Made by a program: the position numbers and the translations under genes
Assembly: GCA_937975715.1 (NCBI GenBank)
Contig: CALJUA010000143.1
Span: forward strand, 1-9,443
Source: an uncultured Candidatus Planktophila sp.
Lineage (GTDB): Bacteria > Actinomycetota > Actinomycetes > Nanopelagicales > Nanopelagicaceae
Length of the DNA: 9,443 bases
Direction of reading: 5' to 3'
The notes under the pieces: model-generated
The model's input: only the letters and a program-made list of their open reading frames with translations
Told to the model about the DNA's origin: nothing
Database searches by the model: none
In this document: in pieces, positions 1 to 6,015 of the stretch
How the letters are laid out: the number at the start of each line of letters is the position of its first letter
Numbering within the stretch: position 1 is the stretch's first letter

Positions 1-312
1 GGAAATTACGTCAAGGGCCTCAATATCGCCTACGAGAAATTCGATGCTACCCAGATTCAAAAGGATATTGAAGGCTTCATCATTGGCGAGAAGCTCCCCC
101 GCAGCTCCAAGGTTCTCTTTGCCAAGATAGTTGGGGGCTATAACCCTTCTGTTGAAGGAGAGAATGAAGCAAAGTTTCGCGCCCTGATTTTCAGTGCCGA
201 GATTCAGAAAGCTGAAATTGCATATTTCCAGAATGCCAAGATTGATTTAGGTGCGAGTAAATTGTTAAAGCCAAATCAGATTGTGCTGCGACTTACCCTT
301 TCACCGCAGTAA
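1..312 (+). CDS. C-terminal part of an unidentified protein (5' end outside window)
   Basis: Frame 1 is open from the first base for 103 codons and ends in a tandem stop (TAA TAA, 310-315). No plausible start codon lies near its beginning, so the gene starts upstream of the window. The visible protein is soluble in character, mixed alpha/beta, with no membrane segment in this part. It ends in an alternating hydrophobic strand (NQIVLRLTLSPQ). I do not recognise the family. It converges on the - strand cluster with only ten bases between the two stop codons and no clear terminator hairpin in between. It therefore probably belongs to a different transcription unit. The call as coding rests on the uninterrupted frame, the double stop and the ordinary codon use. 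Confidence 0.65.
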   Translation, partial: GNYVKGLNIAYEKFDATQIQKDIEGFIIGEKLPRSSKVLFAKIVGGYNPSVEGENEAKFRALIFSAEIQKAEIAYFQNAKIDLGASKLLKPNQIVLRLTLSPQ

Positions 313-322
313 TAAATAATGC

Positions 323-664
323 TTAAAGACCAACGATTCCGAAGAGAGTTCCGAAGAAGGGAATCACAACCACAAGCTTGCCTAGAACATCTTCTTGCTT
401 GACGCGAACGAAAGCAACGCGAGTATCAACATCAACTGTTTCACCTGTTGCAGACTTTACGATTCCGGTTTGCTTTCCTTGACCAGCAACCTCAACAACA
501 ACTTTATGTCCTACTGCATAATTGCTGGAGTGCTTGTAGACGACCACACTTGATTTTGCAGATCCCATGGCGCTTGAAAGCCCATTTTCAGGATGGATGA
601 CGCGGAATCCAAGAGCAAAAAGGACGACTGCAATTGCTGCAAGGGCAATGAGCTTCGTCTTCAT
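323..664 (-). CDS. Small membrane protein resembling the C-terminal half of an S26B signal peptidase, without catalytic residues
   Basis: A 113-residue protein starting at ATG 664. Residues 3-22 form a hydrophobic export/anchor segment. Residues 38-92 are beta-rich (SSVVVYK, GHKVVVEVAG, RVAFVRVKQ). The C-terminus is hydrophobic and reads GKLVVVIPFFGTL at 95-107. That last motif closely matches the end of the signal peptidase domain encoded in the same cluster (GIVFFVIPWIGKL), a characteristic stretch of the S26B family. The catalytic GSMEPT box, the HR motif and the KGDNN motif are all absent, so it should have no protease activity by that mechanism. It is the last gene of the cluster, 20 bp after the preceding stop, with a weak ribosome site (GGGTAGG, rather distant). 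A partner or regulator of the peptidase is possible (inference). It could also be an unrelated small beta-domain protein. Confidence 0.8.
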   Translation of the reverse strand: MKTKLIALAAIAVVLFALGFRVIHPENGLSSAMGSAKSSVVVYKHSSNYAVGHKVVVEVAGQGKQTGIVKSATGETVDVDTRVAFVRVKQEDVLGKLVVVIPFFGTLFGIVGL

Positions 665-684
665 AACTGAAGTCTAACCTACCC

Positions 685-1335
685 TTAGCGCTTCTTAGCA
701 GACTTCGGAGCAGCCTTTTTTGTAACGGCTGACTTCTTAGCTGGAGATTTCTTCACAGCAGGCTTGGCTGTCTTGCTCGTTGTGCGCGCTGCCTTCTCGG
801 TGATCTTATTGAGCCACGCCTCGATATCGGCATCGTCTGAAACCGGCGAAACAGAAATGGCTGGCGCAACTGTTGGCTCGATGCTTTGTGCAGGAGCTCC
901 ACCTTGAGCTGCTTGCTTCTTCGGCTTCTTTGAACCCATTGATGAAACTAAAGCTTTAAATGTCGCAGGCCAATTGATTTGATTGAAATTCTTAATGATG
1001 TCTTTAGCTGTAAAGATAAATCCTGCGAACCCTTGTGGCTTTCGTGAAACTGGCGGACGTGCAGGGCCAGGCTGTTGTGAAGATTCAGCATCAGTGTCTT
1101 CATTAACGTTTCCGTTACCCATGCCAAGCATCAAACGACTTGTACGGCTGTCGGGACGCCCTACACCGCGCCATGTAGCTACTTCAATAACGCTTCCCTG
1201 AGTCATCTTTCCGACGACGATCTTTTGGCCGTCTGGAAGATCGATAACAAGCGGAGAATCAGAGATTGGGAGCGGGAGCTTTGAGACCTTCGGTGCGCTC
1301 TTCTCGCCCTCTTGGTTAGCCAATTGAGAAACCAA
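685..1335 (-). CDS. Soluble protein with N-terminal beta-rich domain and histone-H1-like basic tail
   Basis: A 216-residue protein without signal peptide or membrane segment, so probably cytoplasmic. Residues 28-72 look like a compact, beta-rich domain (LVIDLPDGQKIVVGKM, SVIEVATWRG, SRLMLGMGNG). A Pro/Gln/Gly-rich linker follows at 84-103, then a partly amphipathic stretch (103-132). An acidic piece with a short helix lies at 166-180 (DDADIEAWLNKITEK). The tail at 181-216 is composed almost only of Lys, Ala, Pro, Ser and Thr, with 12 Lys. Such tails occur on actinobacterial DNA- or RNA-binding proteins and also bind other polyanions. The start is uncertain: TTG 1335 overlaps the collagen-like gene by 20 bp, a second TTG lies at 1323, and there is no ATG before codon 44. 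I do not recognise the N-terminal family. Translation is likely coupled to the upstream gene. Confidence 0.8.
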   Translation of the reverse strand: MVSQLANQEGEKSAPKVSKLPLPISDSPLVIDLPDGQKIVVGKMTQGSVIEVATWRGVGRPDSRTSRLMLGMGNGNVNEDTDAESSQQPGPARPPVSRKPQGFAGFIFTAKDIIKNFNQINWPATFKALVSSMGSKKPKKQAAQGGAPAQSIEPTVAPAISVSPVSDDADIEAWLNKITEKAARTTSKTAKPAVKKSPAKKSAVTKKAAPKSAKKR

Positions 1336-2239
1336 TCTTATTTGTGTAATCGTCAGTATTCACATCAGCAAGAGCAATCGCGCCCGTGCTTGATGTGCAA
1401 GCAAAATCATCTGAAGCCGCATTGCCGCCAGTGCCACCACTGACAGTGATTGTGCCATTGCCATCTATTGGGTAGGAGTTAAGGGCTCCATTTGAAACAC
1501 AGACGATGTGATCGTTTGCTGAGTACTTGGCTGTGTTGTACGACTTATTTGTAAAGAATTCGAAAGTTACATTCTGGGTCAAACAAGCTGAAGCGACTCC
1601 GCCGTTTGAAGTAGCTCCCGTGATTGCAGGCTTGGTTGCGTCACCAATTTTAAATCCAGCAAAGATAAATCCGTTTTGAGTAAATTGGCGGACAGGTTTG
1701 ATGAAAATGTAATCATCGCAAGTTCCTGAAAGTTCACCTTGGGCGTAGGTGAATCCGCCACCGCCACCGCCGCCACCTGTACCAGCAGGACCGGTTGCAC
1801 CTGTTGCGCCTGTGGCACCTGTTGCACCATCGACACCATTGCGACCGTTACATGCATAAGTAATGGTTCCGTCAGCGGCTGTGAACTTCACTCCGCCTGC
1901 AAGACATGTTCCCTGTGCGCCAGTAAATGCTGCGGCCAGAACAGAAACTCCGTCTTTTCCATCTATTCCGGCAACGCCAGGTGCTCCATTGAGACCATCC
2001 TTACCGTCGATGCCATCCTTACCGTCCATACCGATAAGGCCATCCTTGCCTGCAACACCTGCAGGTCCCGGATCTCCCTTCGGTCCGACGAGAAGAGCAA
2101 GGACCTGATTGAGGTTTGCTGCAGCTGACTTGGTCCCGAAGAAGTAATTCTGTGAAGTGGAAGAGTTGGTTGAATCCGCATATGCCACACCGACGCGAGT
2201 CAGTGAGAGCACAAGGAGAACTACGGCGAACTTCTTCAT
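1316..2239 (-). CDS. Secreted collagen-like (Gly-X-Y repeat) protein
   Basis: A 307-residue protein. Residues 1-21 are a standard Sec signal peptide with a likely cut after AYA (residue 21). Residues 52-99 hold 16 uninterrupted Gly-X-Y triplets rich in GKD and GID. A globular insert with two Cys (112, 130) separates them from a second run at 132-155 (GRN GVD, four GAT, GPA, GTG). That run passes into a poly-Gly hinge (156-162). The rest (163-307) is a Ser/Thr/Asn-rich beta-type domain with Cys 174, 219, 247 and 281. Six cysteines in an exported protein suggest disulfides. Collagen-like bacterial proteins form trimers, usually as stalks on the cell surface. No sortase motif or C-terminal anchor is visible, so the protein is released or held by partners. 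Its ATG overlaps the TGA of the polytopic membrane protein gene (ATGA), which implies coupled translation. Confidence 0.92.
   Translation of the reverse strand: MKKFAVVLLVLSLTRVGVAYADSTNSSTSQNYFFGTKSAAANLNQVLALLVGPKGDPGPAGVAGKDGLIGMDGKDGIDGKDGLNGAPGVAGIDGKDGVSVLAAAFTGAQGTCLAGGVKFTAADGTITYACNGRNGVDGATGATGATGATGPAGTGGGGGGGGFTYAQGELSGTCDDYIFIKPVRQFTQNGFIFAGFKIGDATKPAITGATSNGGVASACLTQNVTFEFFTNKSYNTAKYSANDHIVCVSNGALNSYPIDGNGTITVSGGTGGNAASDDFACTSSTGAIALADVNTDDYTNKIGFSIG
1754..1846 (-). repeat. Gly-X-Y repeat block 2 with poly-Gly hinge
   Basis: Coding repeat for residues 132-162 of the collagen-like protein. Eight Gly-X-Y triplets include four tandem GAT units, followed by seven consecutive Gly. 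At the DNA level the GAT units are near-identical 9-mers and the Gly run is a string of GGN codons. This is a site where slippage could change repeat number between strains. Confidence 0.85.
1943..2086 (-). repeat. Gly-X-Y collagen repeat block 1 (16 triplets)
   Basis: In-frame coding repeat for residues 52-99 of the collagen-like protein. Every third codon is Gly, and the X-Y positions favour Lys-Asp and Ile-Asp. Such acidic/basic pairs stabilise bacterial triple helices that lack hydroxyproline. The DNA repeat is imperfect because synonymous codons vary. Confidence 0.9.
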
Positions 2240-3819
2240 GGCTTCATTATCTCCGGATTCTCGTCAAAAGAAAACTTATCCTCGTTAGATGAGTAAATCG
2301 CGCTATAAATCGAGTGCAGAACCGGTGCGACGCCCGTCAAGAGCAGCAAGAGGTCTGCTCGTTGGTCAAGTAAGAGTGGCTTCAGTGAAATCTGGCGGAA
2401 GACCACAAATGCAATCGCCGCTATGAGGGCGGATTCAAGCAAAATATTGCGAGGGATGCGCGATGTCTTCAAGAAGGAAATCTTGTTGAAACGGATGAAG
2501 ATCAAGAAATATGGCAGCGCAAAGAGCAAGGCGACGAATATTGCTCGACTTGCTGATTCTGTCCAGATATAAATAAATGCAAAATTCATCGCGAGAACTG
2601 CGAACGCTGTAATTGGTGAGCTGACTCGAGAGATCACAAAAGATTCATCTCGTGAATCTGTGATGGTACTTCTTTCTAGTACCACTCCATCTGCAAAGCC
2701 ACGTACAAGAAGCATTACTGCAATAATCAAAAGGTGACTCCAGGTAATTGAGCGGATTGCGTGATCTGTGTAGATGACACTGTTCACAAGTGCGTGGCCA
2801 AAGTAGAAAACTGCAGCACCAATGAGGCTCGAGCCAATAACGCCAAGGAATTTGATTGGATCTGCTCCACGAATAGATGGCGACTCGAAGTCGCGGTTAA
2901 TCGTCTCGCGAAGTAGCGCTGCGAATAGAGATGGCCCGATCCATGCGATGCCAACAGCAAGAGCAATCAGCACATCGCGGAAGCTTGTGATATTTCCAGA
3001 GAAGAGCTGAATTGCCCAGAATCCAAGGGTTGCGGCTACTCCTGCAAATGCATCAAAGATTGCAATTGCAGCAACAATGATGAAGATGGTCATTGGTGTT
3101 GAAGCGAGGCCATCATTACGGCCGACTTCAATACCAGCTATAGCTCCAGCAATGAGACCGACTAGTGGAGATAGCCCATAAAGATTCTTTGAAAGTCGAT
3201 GAGCTACTTCGCCTTCACGGATAAGCAAGAAACGCACTAGCGATGGGCGAAGTGAAATCAAAGATTGAACGCGTAGGCGATATGGGGCCGCGTCAAGACG
3301 ATCCCAGAAGTTCTGCTCGCCATCAAAGATCGGATCTGTGATGCGAGGCAAAACCTGTGCGCTTCTATATGGAATAAAGGTGTATTTGCGCGCTCGAATT
3401 GTCGAAACGATTCCAGTCAAGAATACAAAGATTGCAATGATCAAGGTGAGGTCAAATAGATTTGTTGCTGCCGTATGAGTTTGAGCCTCTATGAGGTTAA
3501 CACCAGCTACAACTGTGCGGGGCGAACCTTTTCCGTTTGTGACAATCGAGTACGCACCTGTCGCAAAATCAGCTGGAATGTAGAGCGAGTAGACAACGTA
3601 CCCTGCATCGTTCTTATCACTGGCTTTAAATGTCTGCGTTGGTTGACCATTTCCCTCTAAAGTCACAATCCATTTCTGTGTATAGGCTCCCCCGCCGAGC
3701 ACGACCTGTTGTTCACGCCCGCGCTCCCAGGTAAGTAATGGGATATCAAAGGCTTGTGCAGCAACTGGCGCAAAGATCAGTGCAATCACAGCAAGTGCAA
3801 TCACCTTAAGGCGCTTCAT
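2236..3819 (-). CDS. Polytopic membrane protein with extracellular N-terminal beta domain, family unknown
   Basis: About 527 residues. An N-terminal signal peptide (cut probably after AQA, residue 23) precedes an extracellular domain of roughly 95 residues with a beta-sandwich look. The first membrane segment is near 122-140. A cytoplasmic loop of about 70 residues follows (DPIFDGEQNFWDRLDAAPYR region), then about nine more membrane segments between roughly 215 and 507, and a short acidic tail. The start is ATG 3819, overlapping the TGA of the signal peptidase gene by one base (TGATG). A GTG one codon earlier (3822) is possible, but AAAGGTGA is better spaced for the ATG. I do not recognise the family. 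There is no ATPase, glycosyltransferase or transporter motif that I can see. Its tight position between peptidase and collagen-like genes suggests a role in exporting, assembling or anchoring the surface proteins (inference). Confidence 0.88.
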   Translation of the reverse strand: MKRLKVIALAVIALIFAPVAAQAFDIPLLTWERGREQQVVLGGGAYTQKWIVTLEGNGQPTQTFKASDKNDAGYVVYSLYIPADFATGAYSIVTNGKGSPRTVVAGVNLIEAQTHTAATNLFDLTLIIAIFVFLTGIVSTIRARKYTFIPYRSAQVLPRITDPIFDGEQNFWDRLDAAPYRLRVQSLISLRPSLVRFLLIREGEVAHRLSKNLYGLSPLVGLIAGAIAGIEVGRNDGLASTPMTIFIIVAAIAIFDAFAGVAATLGFWAIQLFSGNITSFRDVLIALAVGIAWIGPSLFAALLRETINRDFESPSIRGADPIKFLGVIGSSLIGAAVFYFGHALVNSVIYTDHAIRSITWSHLLIIAVMLLVRGFADGVVLERSTITDSRDESFVISRVSSPITAFAVLAMNFAFIYIWTESASRAIFVALLFALPYFLIFIRFNKISFLKTSRIPRNILLESALIAAIAFVVFRQISLKPLLLDQRADLLLLLTGVAPVLHSIYSAIYSSNEDKFSFDENPEIMKP

Positions 3820-4514
3820 CACGAATCACCTTTCAGGGTATCGATAATCAACCAGATGCCAACGCCAATCGGAATCAAAATCATTAACATCTTCGGAGCC
3901 ATCAACTTGCCAATCCAAGGAATCACAAAGAAGACAATGCCGCTAATGTCTTCGTTCTTTGGCTTCTGCACATCGGGCGATGGGTTGTTATCTCCCTTCA
4001 TGATCCAGCCATCAACAGGGTTTCCACCTATGATGCGGTGGGTAAAGACTCCAACTGATTCTCCGCTAAATCTCCGTGCTGTGTAGGCGGCGATATCTCC
4101 AAGCTTTGGTTGTGTGCGAGGTGTTGGTGCAAGTAGAACAATGTCACCTGGCTTAATAGTTGGCTCCATTGAACCTGTAAGGACGATACGTGCCTTCATA
4201 AATCCTGATGCAGAAAGAACTGAGAATGAGATCAGGATTCCGCTGAGTGCGTAACCTATAAATTTAATGATGTTGCTTATTTTGTTGTTGCGAGCCTGTG
4301 CGGGAGTTGCAATGCGCTCTGGTGGAGCTTGGACAAAGAGCTTTGATTTAGTGGGAGTTACTTCTGTGGGAGTAATCAGCACGGTCTTCTCGCCATGTGC
4401 ATTTGAAACTGTTACCAAAACTTTTGAATCAGCATATTGTGATTGACCTTCTACCCACATCTCTTCTGTGGAGGTAGCTTCAAAGAGAGGGCGTCGTGTT
4501 GCCTCTAGGGTCAT
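3819..4514 (-). CDS. Signal peptidase I, S26B (SipW/archaeal-ER) type
   Basis: A 231-residue membrane serine protease that should remove signal peptides on the outer face of the membrane. Ser115 lies in TGSMEPTI, the classic nucleophile box. The general base is His159 in FTHRIIGG, not the Lys of ordinary LepB, which marks the Ser-His class that includes SipW and the ER/archaeal enzymes. Asp175 lies in MKGDNN, and the domain ends with VIPWIGKL (198-204). Membrane segments are near 82-104 and 206-226. The N-terminal extension of about 80 residues, presumably cytosolic, is unusual for the family and matches no domain I know. ATG 4514 overlaps the stop of the preceding substrate-like gene (ATGA). 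The downstream stop overlaps the next start, so the three are likely translated together. In Bacillus the SipW enzyme is dedicated to neighbouring fibre proteins, and the same logic fits here. Confidence 0.95.
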   Translation of the reverse strand: MTLEATRRPLFEATSTEEMWVEGQSQYADSKVLVTVSNAHGEKTVLITPTEVTPTKSKLFVQAPPERIATPAQARNNKISNIIKFIGYALSGILISFSVLSASGFMKARIVLTGSMEPTIKPGDIVLLAPTPRTQPKLGDIAAYTARRFSGESVGVFTHRIIGGNPVDGWIMKGDNNPSPDVQKPKNEDISGIVFFVIPWIGKLMAPKMLMILIPIGVGIWLIIDTLKGDS

Positions 4515-5188
4515 GATCCGTGCTTGACGGTCTGGACTGTTATCTTGCGGATAGCTGTGGAATCCGCGAATGAGAGGGTGCGGTCCGGGTCAAATGTGAT
4601 TTGAACGGAGTTGAGACCATTTGTATATTCATTTGAATCGGATACATCTGTAAGCACATCGAAATCGATATAGGAATTATCGATGTTCAGCACTGTTGCT
4701 GAGTCTTTGTACCAGAAGCGAGCCACATCGAATTGCTGATATGAGCCACCATTTGCAGATGTCGCAGATTCAGAGGTCGTAAGCGCAGTGCCGGAATCTG
4801 CCCAGACTTGAATAATGAAATCTACGCCGACACAGCTGCTGTGAATTTTCTCCAAAATTATTGAATCGAGTGAAAACTTACCTGTTCCGGTGTCGTTGAT
4901 ATAGCCGGAGTATGGAAATACATCAATTCCTGGATTTGCACCTGGAACGGCAGAGTCGCAAGCTGCATACGCTTGAAAGCCCTGACCGAATTCGACCTTA
5001 GAGCCATTGGATGTAAGTGCAATATTCGCACCATATGCGATACCTGTAACTGCAAGGATCATCGCGATTGCCTTCACGAGGAAGGGCTTTGAACTACCTG
5101 TTGATTCTTCGTAATCCCCATATTCAGCGTCGTCAAAAGCGTATGACTCATCGAAGTCATCACTTTCGTAACGCTTTAATATGTTCAT
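4511..5188 (-). CDS. Exported EFGQG-family surface protein with acidic cytoplasmic N-terminus
   Basis: A 225-residue protein. Residues 1-32 are strikingly acidic (DDFDESYAFDDAEYGDYEES) and are followed by a hydrophobic export segment (about 36-55). The mature part would begin near AYG/ANIAL (residue 53 or 54). The family signature EFGQGFQAYAACDS is at 66-79, and a second Cys119 sits in SSCVGVDF. The protein ends in beta-type sequence with IRKITVQT near the C-terminus, which aligns by eye with the two paralogues upstream. It is probably a disulfide-containing extracellular beta-sandwich of 170 residues. It has no sortase signal. Its stop overlaps the signal peptidase start (ATGA), the strongest contextual hint that it is a substrate of that enzyme. 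The acidic N-terminus contrasts with the basic one of the 5344-5907 product and may mediate a cytoplasmic interaction. No characterised family name is claimed. Confidence 0.9.
   Translation of the reverse strand: MNILKRYESDDFDESYAFDDAEYGDYEESTGSSKPFLVKAIAMILAVTGIAYGANIALTSNGSKVEFGQGFQAYAACDSAVPGANPGIDVFPYSGYINDTGTGKFSLDSIILEKIHSSCVGVDFIIQVWADSGTALTTSESATSANGGSYQQFDVARFWYKDSATVLNIDNSYIDFDVLTDVSDSNEYTNGLNSVQITFDPDRTLSFADSTAIRKITVQTVKHGS
4952..4993 (-). other. EFGQGxQxxxACDS signature, copy in 4511-5188 gene
   Basis: Codons 66-79 of this paralogue. Fourteen bases here (4980-4993, CCCTGACCGAATTC on the + strand) are identical to the same place in the 5344-5907 gene. Either the codons are constrained or the duplication is comparatively recent. 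Confidence 0.8.
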
Positions 5189-5267
5189 TTACTGCTTTCT
5201 CTTACTTTTACTTCAAGGAACTGCGGGTAAAACTGGAATTAAACCTTCGTTTTAACTTTTCCCTTTA

Positions 5268-5310
5268 TACGGCGATAGAAGCGCACCTCGCGGTGGCCTC
5301 TATCGCCGTA
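5268..5310 (-). promoter_or_regulatory. Stable intercistronic hairpin (12-bp perfect arms) without U-tract
   Basis: Arms TACGGCGATAGA (5268-5279) and TCTATCGCCGTA (5299-5310) are perfectly complementary. Inside them CACC (5284-5287) and GGTG (5292-5295) can extend the stem around a TCGC loop. Neither side is followed by a run of T, so this is not a standard intrinsic terminator. It lies 34 bp after the stop of the 5344-5907 gene and about 80 bp before the next start. In that position it could protect the 3' end of the upstream message or cause partial termination. Either would make the upstream subunit more abundant than the downstream products (inference). Confidence 0.7.
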
Positions 5311-5343
5311 CTAGAGAATCGTTAAATGGGTTGGATTAATTCC

Positions 5344-5907
5344 TTACTTGCTCTGAAGTGTGAGCTTTGCAACTGCACCGTTTGTTGCTGATGGGGTTGT
5401 GAAGCCCAGATCAAAACGGAGGTTTGATGAATTACCACCAGCAAAGTTCGCCGCGACAGTACCTGCAGTTGTAGTAACTGAGTTTCCATCTGAAGCGATA
5501 CCGATAGTTGCTTCTGTGATTTGAGCGTTTGAAACACCTGTAGCCATCTGAACCGGAGTTGCAGATACTTCACCGTATGCGCTCAAAGTAAGAGTCTTGC
5601 CCTGACACTTATTTGCCTGAGCATCAATACCTGAGAATGAAACTGTTGAGAGCATGAATACTGGTGATGCACCATTCTTGAATGTCACCTGTGGTGACAA
5701 TGTGATGTCTGAGTCACAAGCAGCTGTTGTCTGAACACCCTGACCGAATTCAAGAGTTCCTGAACCAAGTGTGATGTTAGCTGCCATTGTTGAACCAAGT
5801 ACTGCGACCGCTGCAACTGTTGCAAGGCCAGCAAGTGACTTGAGGTTGCTCTTCTTAGGAGCTGCTTTGCGAGGCGCCGGAGCGTTCTCGAACTTTAGGA
5901 TTTCCAT
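5344..5907 (-). CDS. Exported EFGQG-family surface protein, smallest paralogue (possible major subunit)
   Basis: A 187-residue protein. ATG 5907 is chosen because GGGGA lies eight bases upstream; the frame continues to an in-frame GTG at 5940, which lacks such support. Residues 1-25 are basic and Ala/Pro-rich (APRKAAPKKS). Residues 26-42 are hydrophobic, with a likely cut in TMA/ANITL (after residue 42). The signature EFGQGVQTTAACDS lies at 53-66, and Cys101 is in NKCQGKTL. The mature protein is about 145 residues, very rich in Ala, Ser, Thr, Gly and Asn, and ends with AVAKLTLQSK, the strand shared by all three paralogues. It is small, low-complexity and has its own long untranslated flanks with a hairpin after the stop. 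These are features expected of an abundant structural subunit. No cell-wall anchor or polymerisation motif is recognised, so the role is inferred. Confidence 0.9.
   Translation of the reverse strand: MEILKFENAPAPRKAAPKKSNLKSLAGLATVAAVAVLGSTMAANITLGSGTLEFGQGVQTTAACDSDITLSPQVTFKNGASPVFMLSTVSFSGIDAQANKCQGKTLTLSAYGEVSATPVQMATGVSNAQITEATIGIASDGNSVTTTAGTVAANFAGGNSSNLRFDLGFTTPSATNGAVAKLTLQSK
5710..5751 (-). other. EFGQGxQxxxACDS signature, copy in 5344-5907 gene
   Basis: Codons 53-66 of the smallest paralogue, starting about ten residues after the predicted signal peptidase cut. It shares the 14-base stretch CCCTGACCGAATTC (+ strand, 5738-5751) with the 4511-5188 gene. Confidence 0.8.
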
Positions 5908-5989
5908 TCCTATATTCCCCATTCTAATTAACGATTCCACCTCTTGGTATTACACCTTCACTTCGCAAGTGGTACGAAGTTTGGGTATG

Positions 5990-6009
5990 CCCGCTAGTTG
6001 CCTAGCAGG
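5990..6009 (-). promoter_or_regulatory. Short hairpin with GCAA (GNRA) tetraloop just after a stop codon
   Basis: On the - strand, arms CCTGCTAG and CTAGCGGG form eight pairs (one G-T) closed by GCAA, a GNRA loop. It begins six bases after the stop codon of the 6016-6756 gene. No T-run follows, so termination is doubtful; a 3'-end stabiliser or processing site is equally possible. Confidence 0.5.
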
Positions 6010-6015
6010 AATTCT

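Noticed and set aside
313..322. Bidirectional terminator between the convergent genes
   Set aside because: Only ten bases separate the stops and no stable stem with a T-run could be found around them.
983..1201. Open + strand frame inside the basic-tailed protein gene
   Set aside because: It has no ribosome site or recognisable features and lies wholly within a better supported gene.
1754..2086. Regular DNA repeats that could suggest a CRISPR or minisatellite array
   Set aside because: The periodicity is three codons or fewer, stays in frame and encodes Gly-X-Y. There are no spacers of constant length.
1739..2128. Long open + strand frame rich in Cys and Thr opposite the collagen-like gene
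   Set aside because: It is the antisense image of Gly-X-Y codons, has no ribosome site, and contradicts the clear signal peptide and repeats on the - strand.
3754..4086. Open + strand frame of about 110 codons opposite the signal peptidase
   Set aside because: The opposite strand carries catalytic motifs of a known family, and the + frame looks like a shadow.
5268..5310. Reading the hairpin as an intrinsic terminator
   Set aside because: No T-run follows on either strand, and the downstream genes would be left without an evident promoter of their own.
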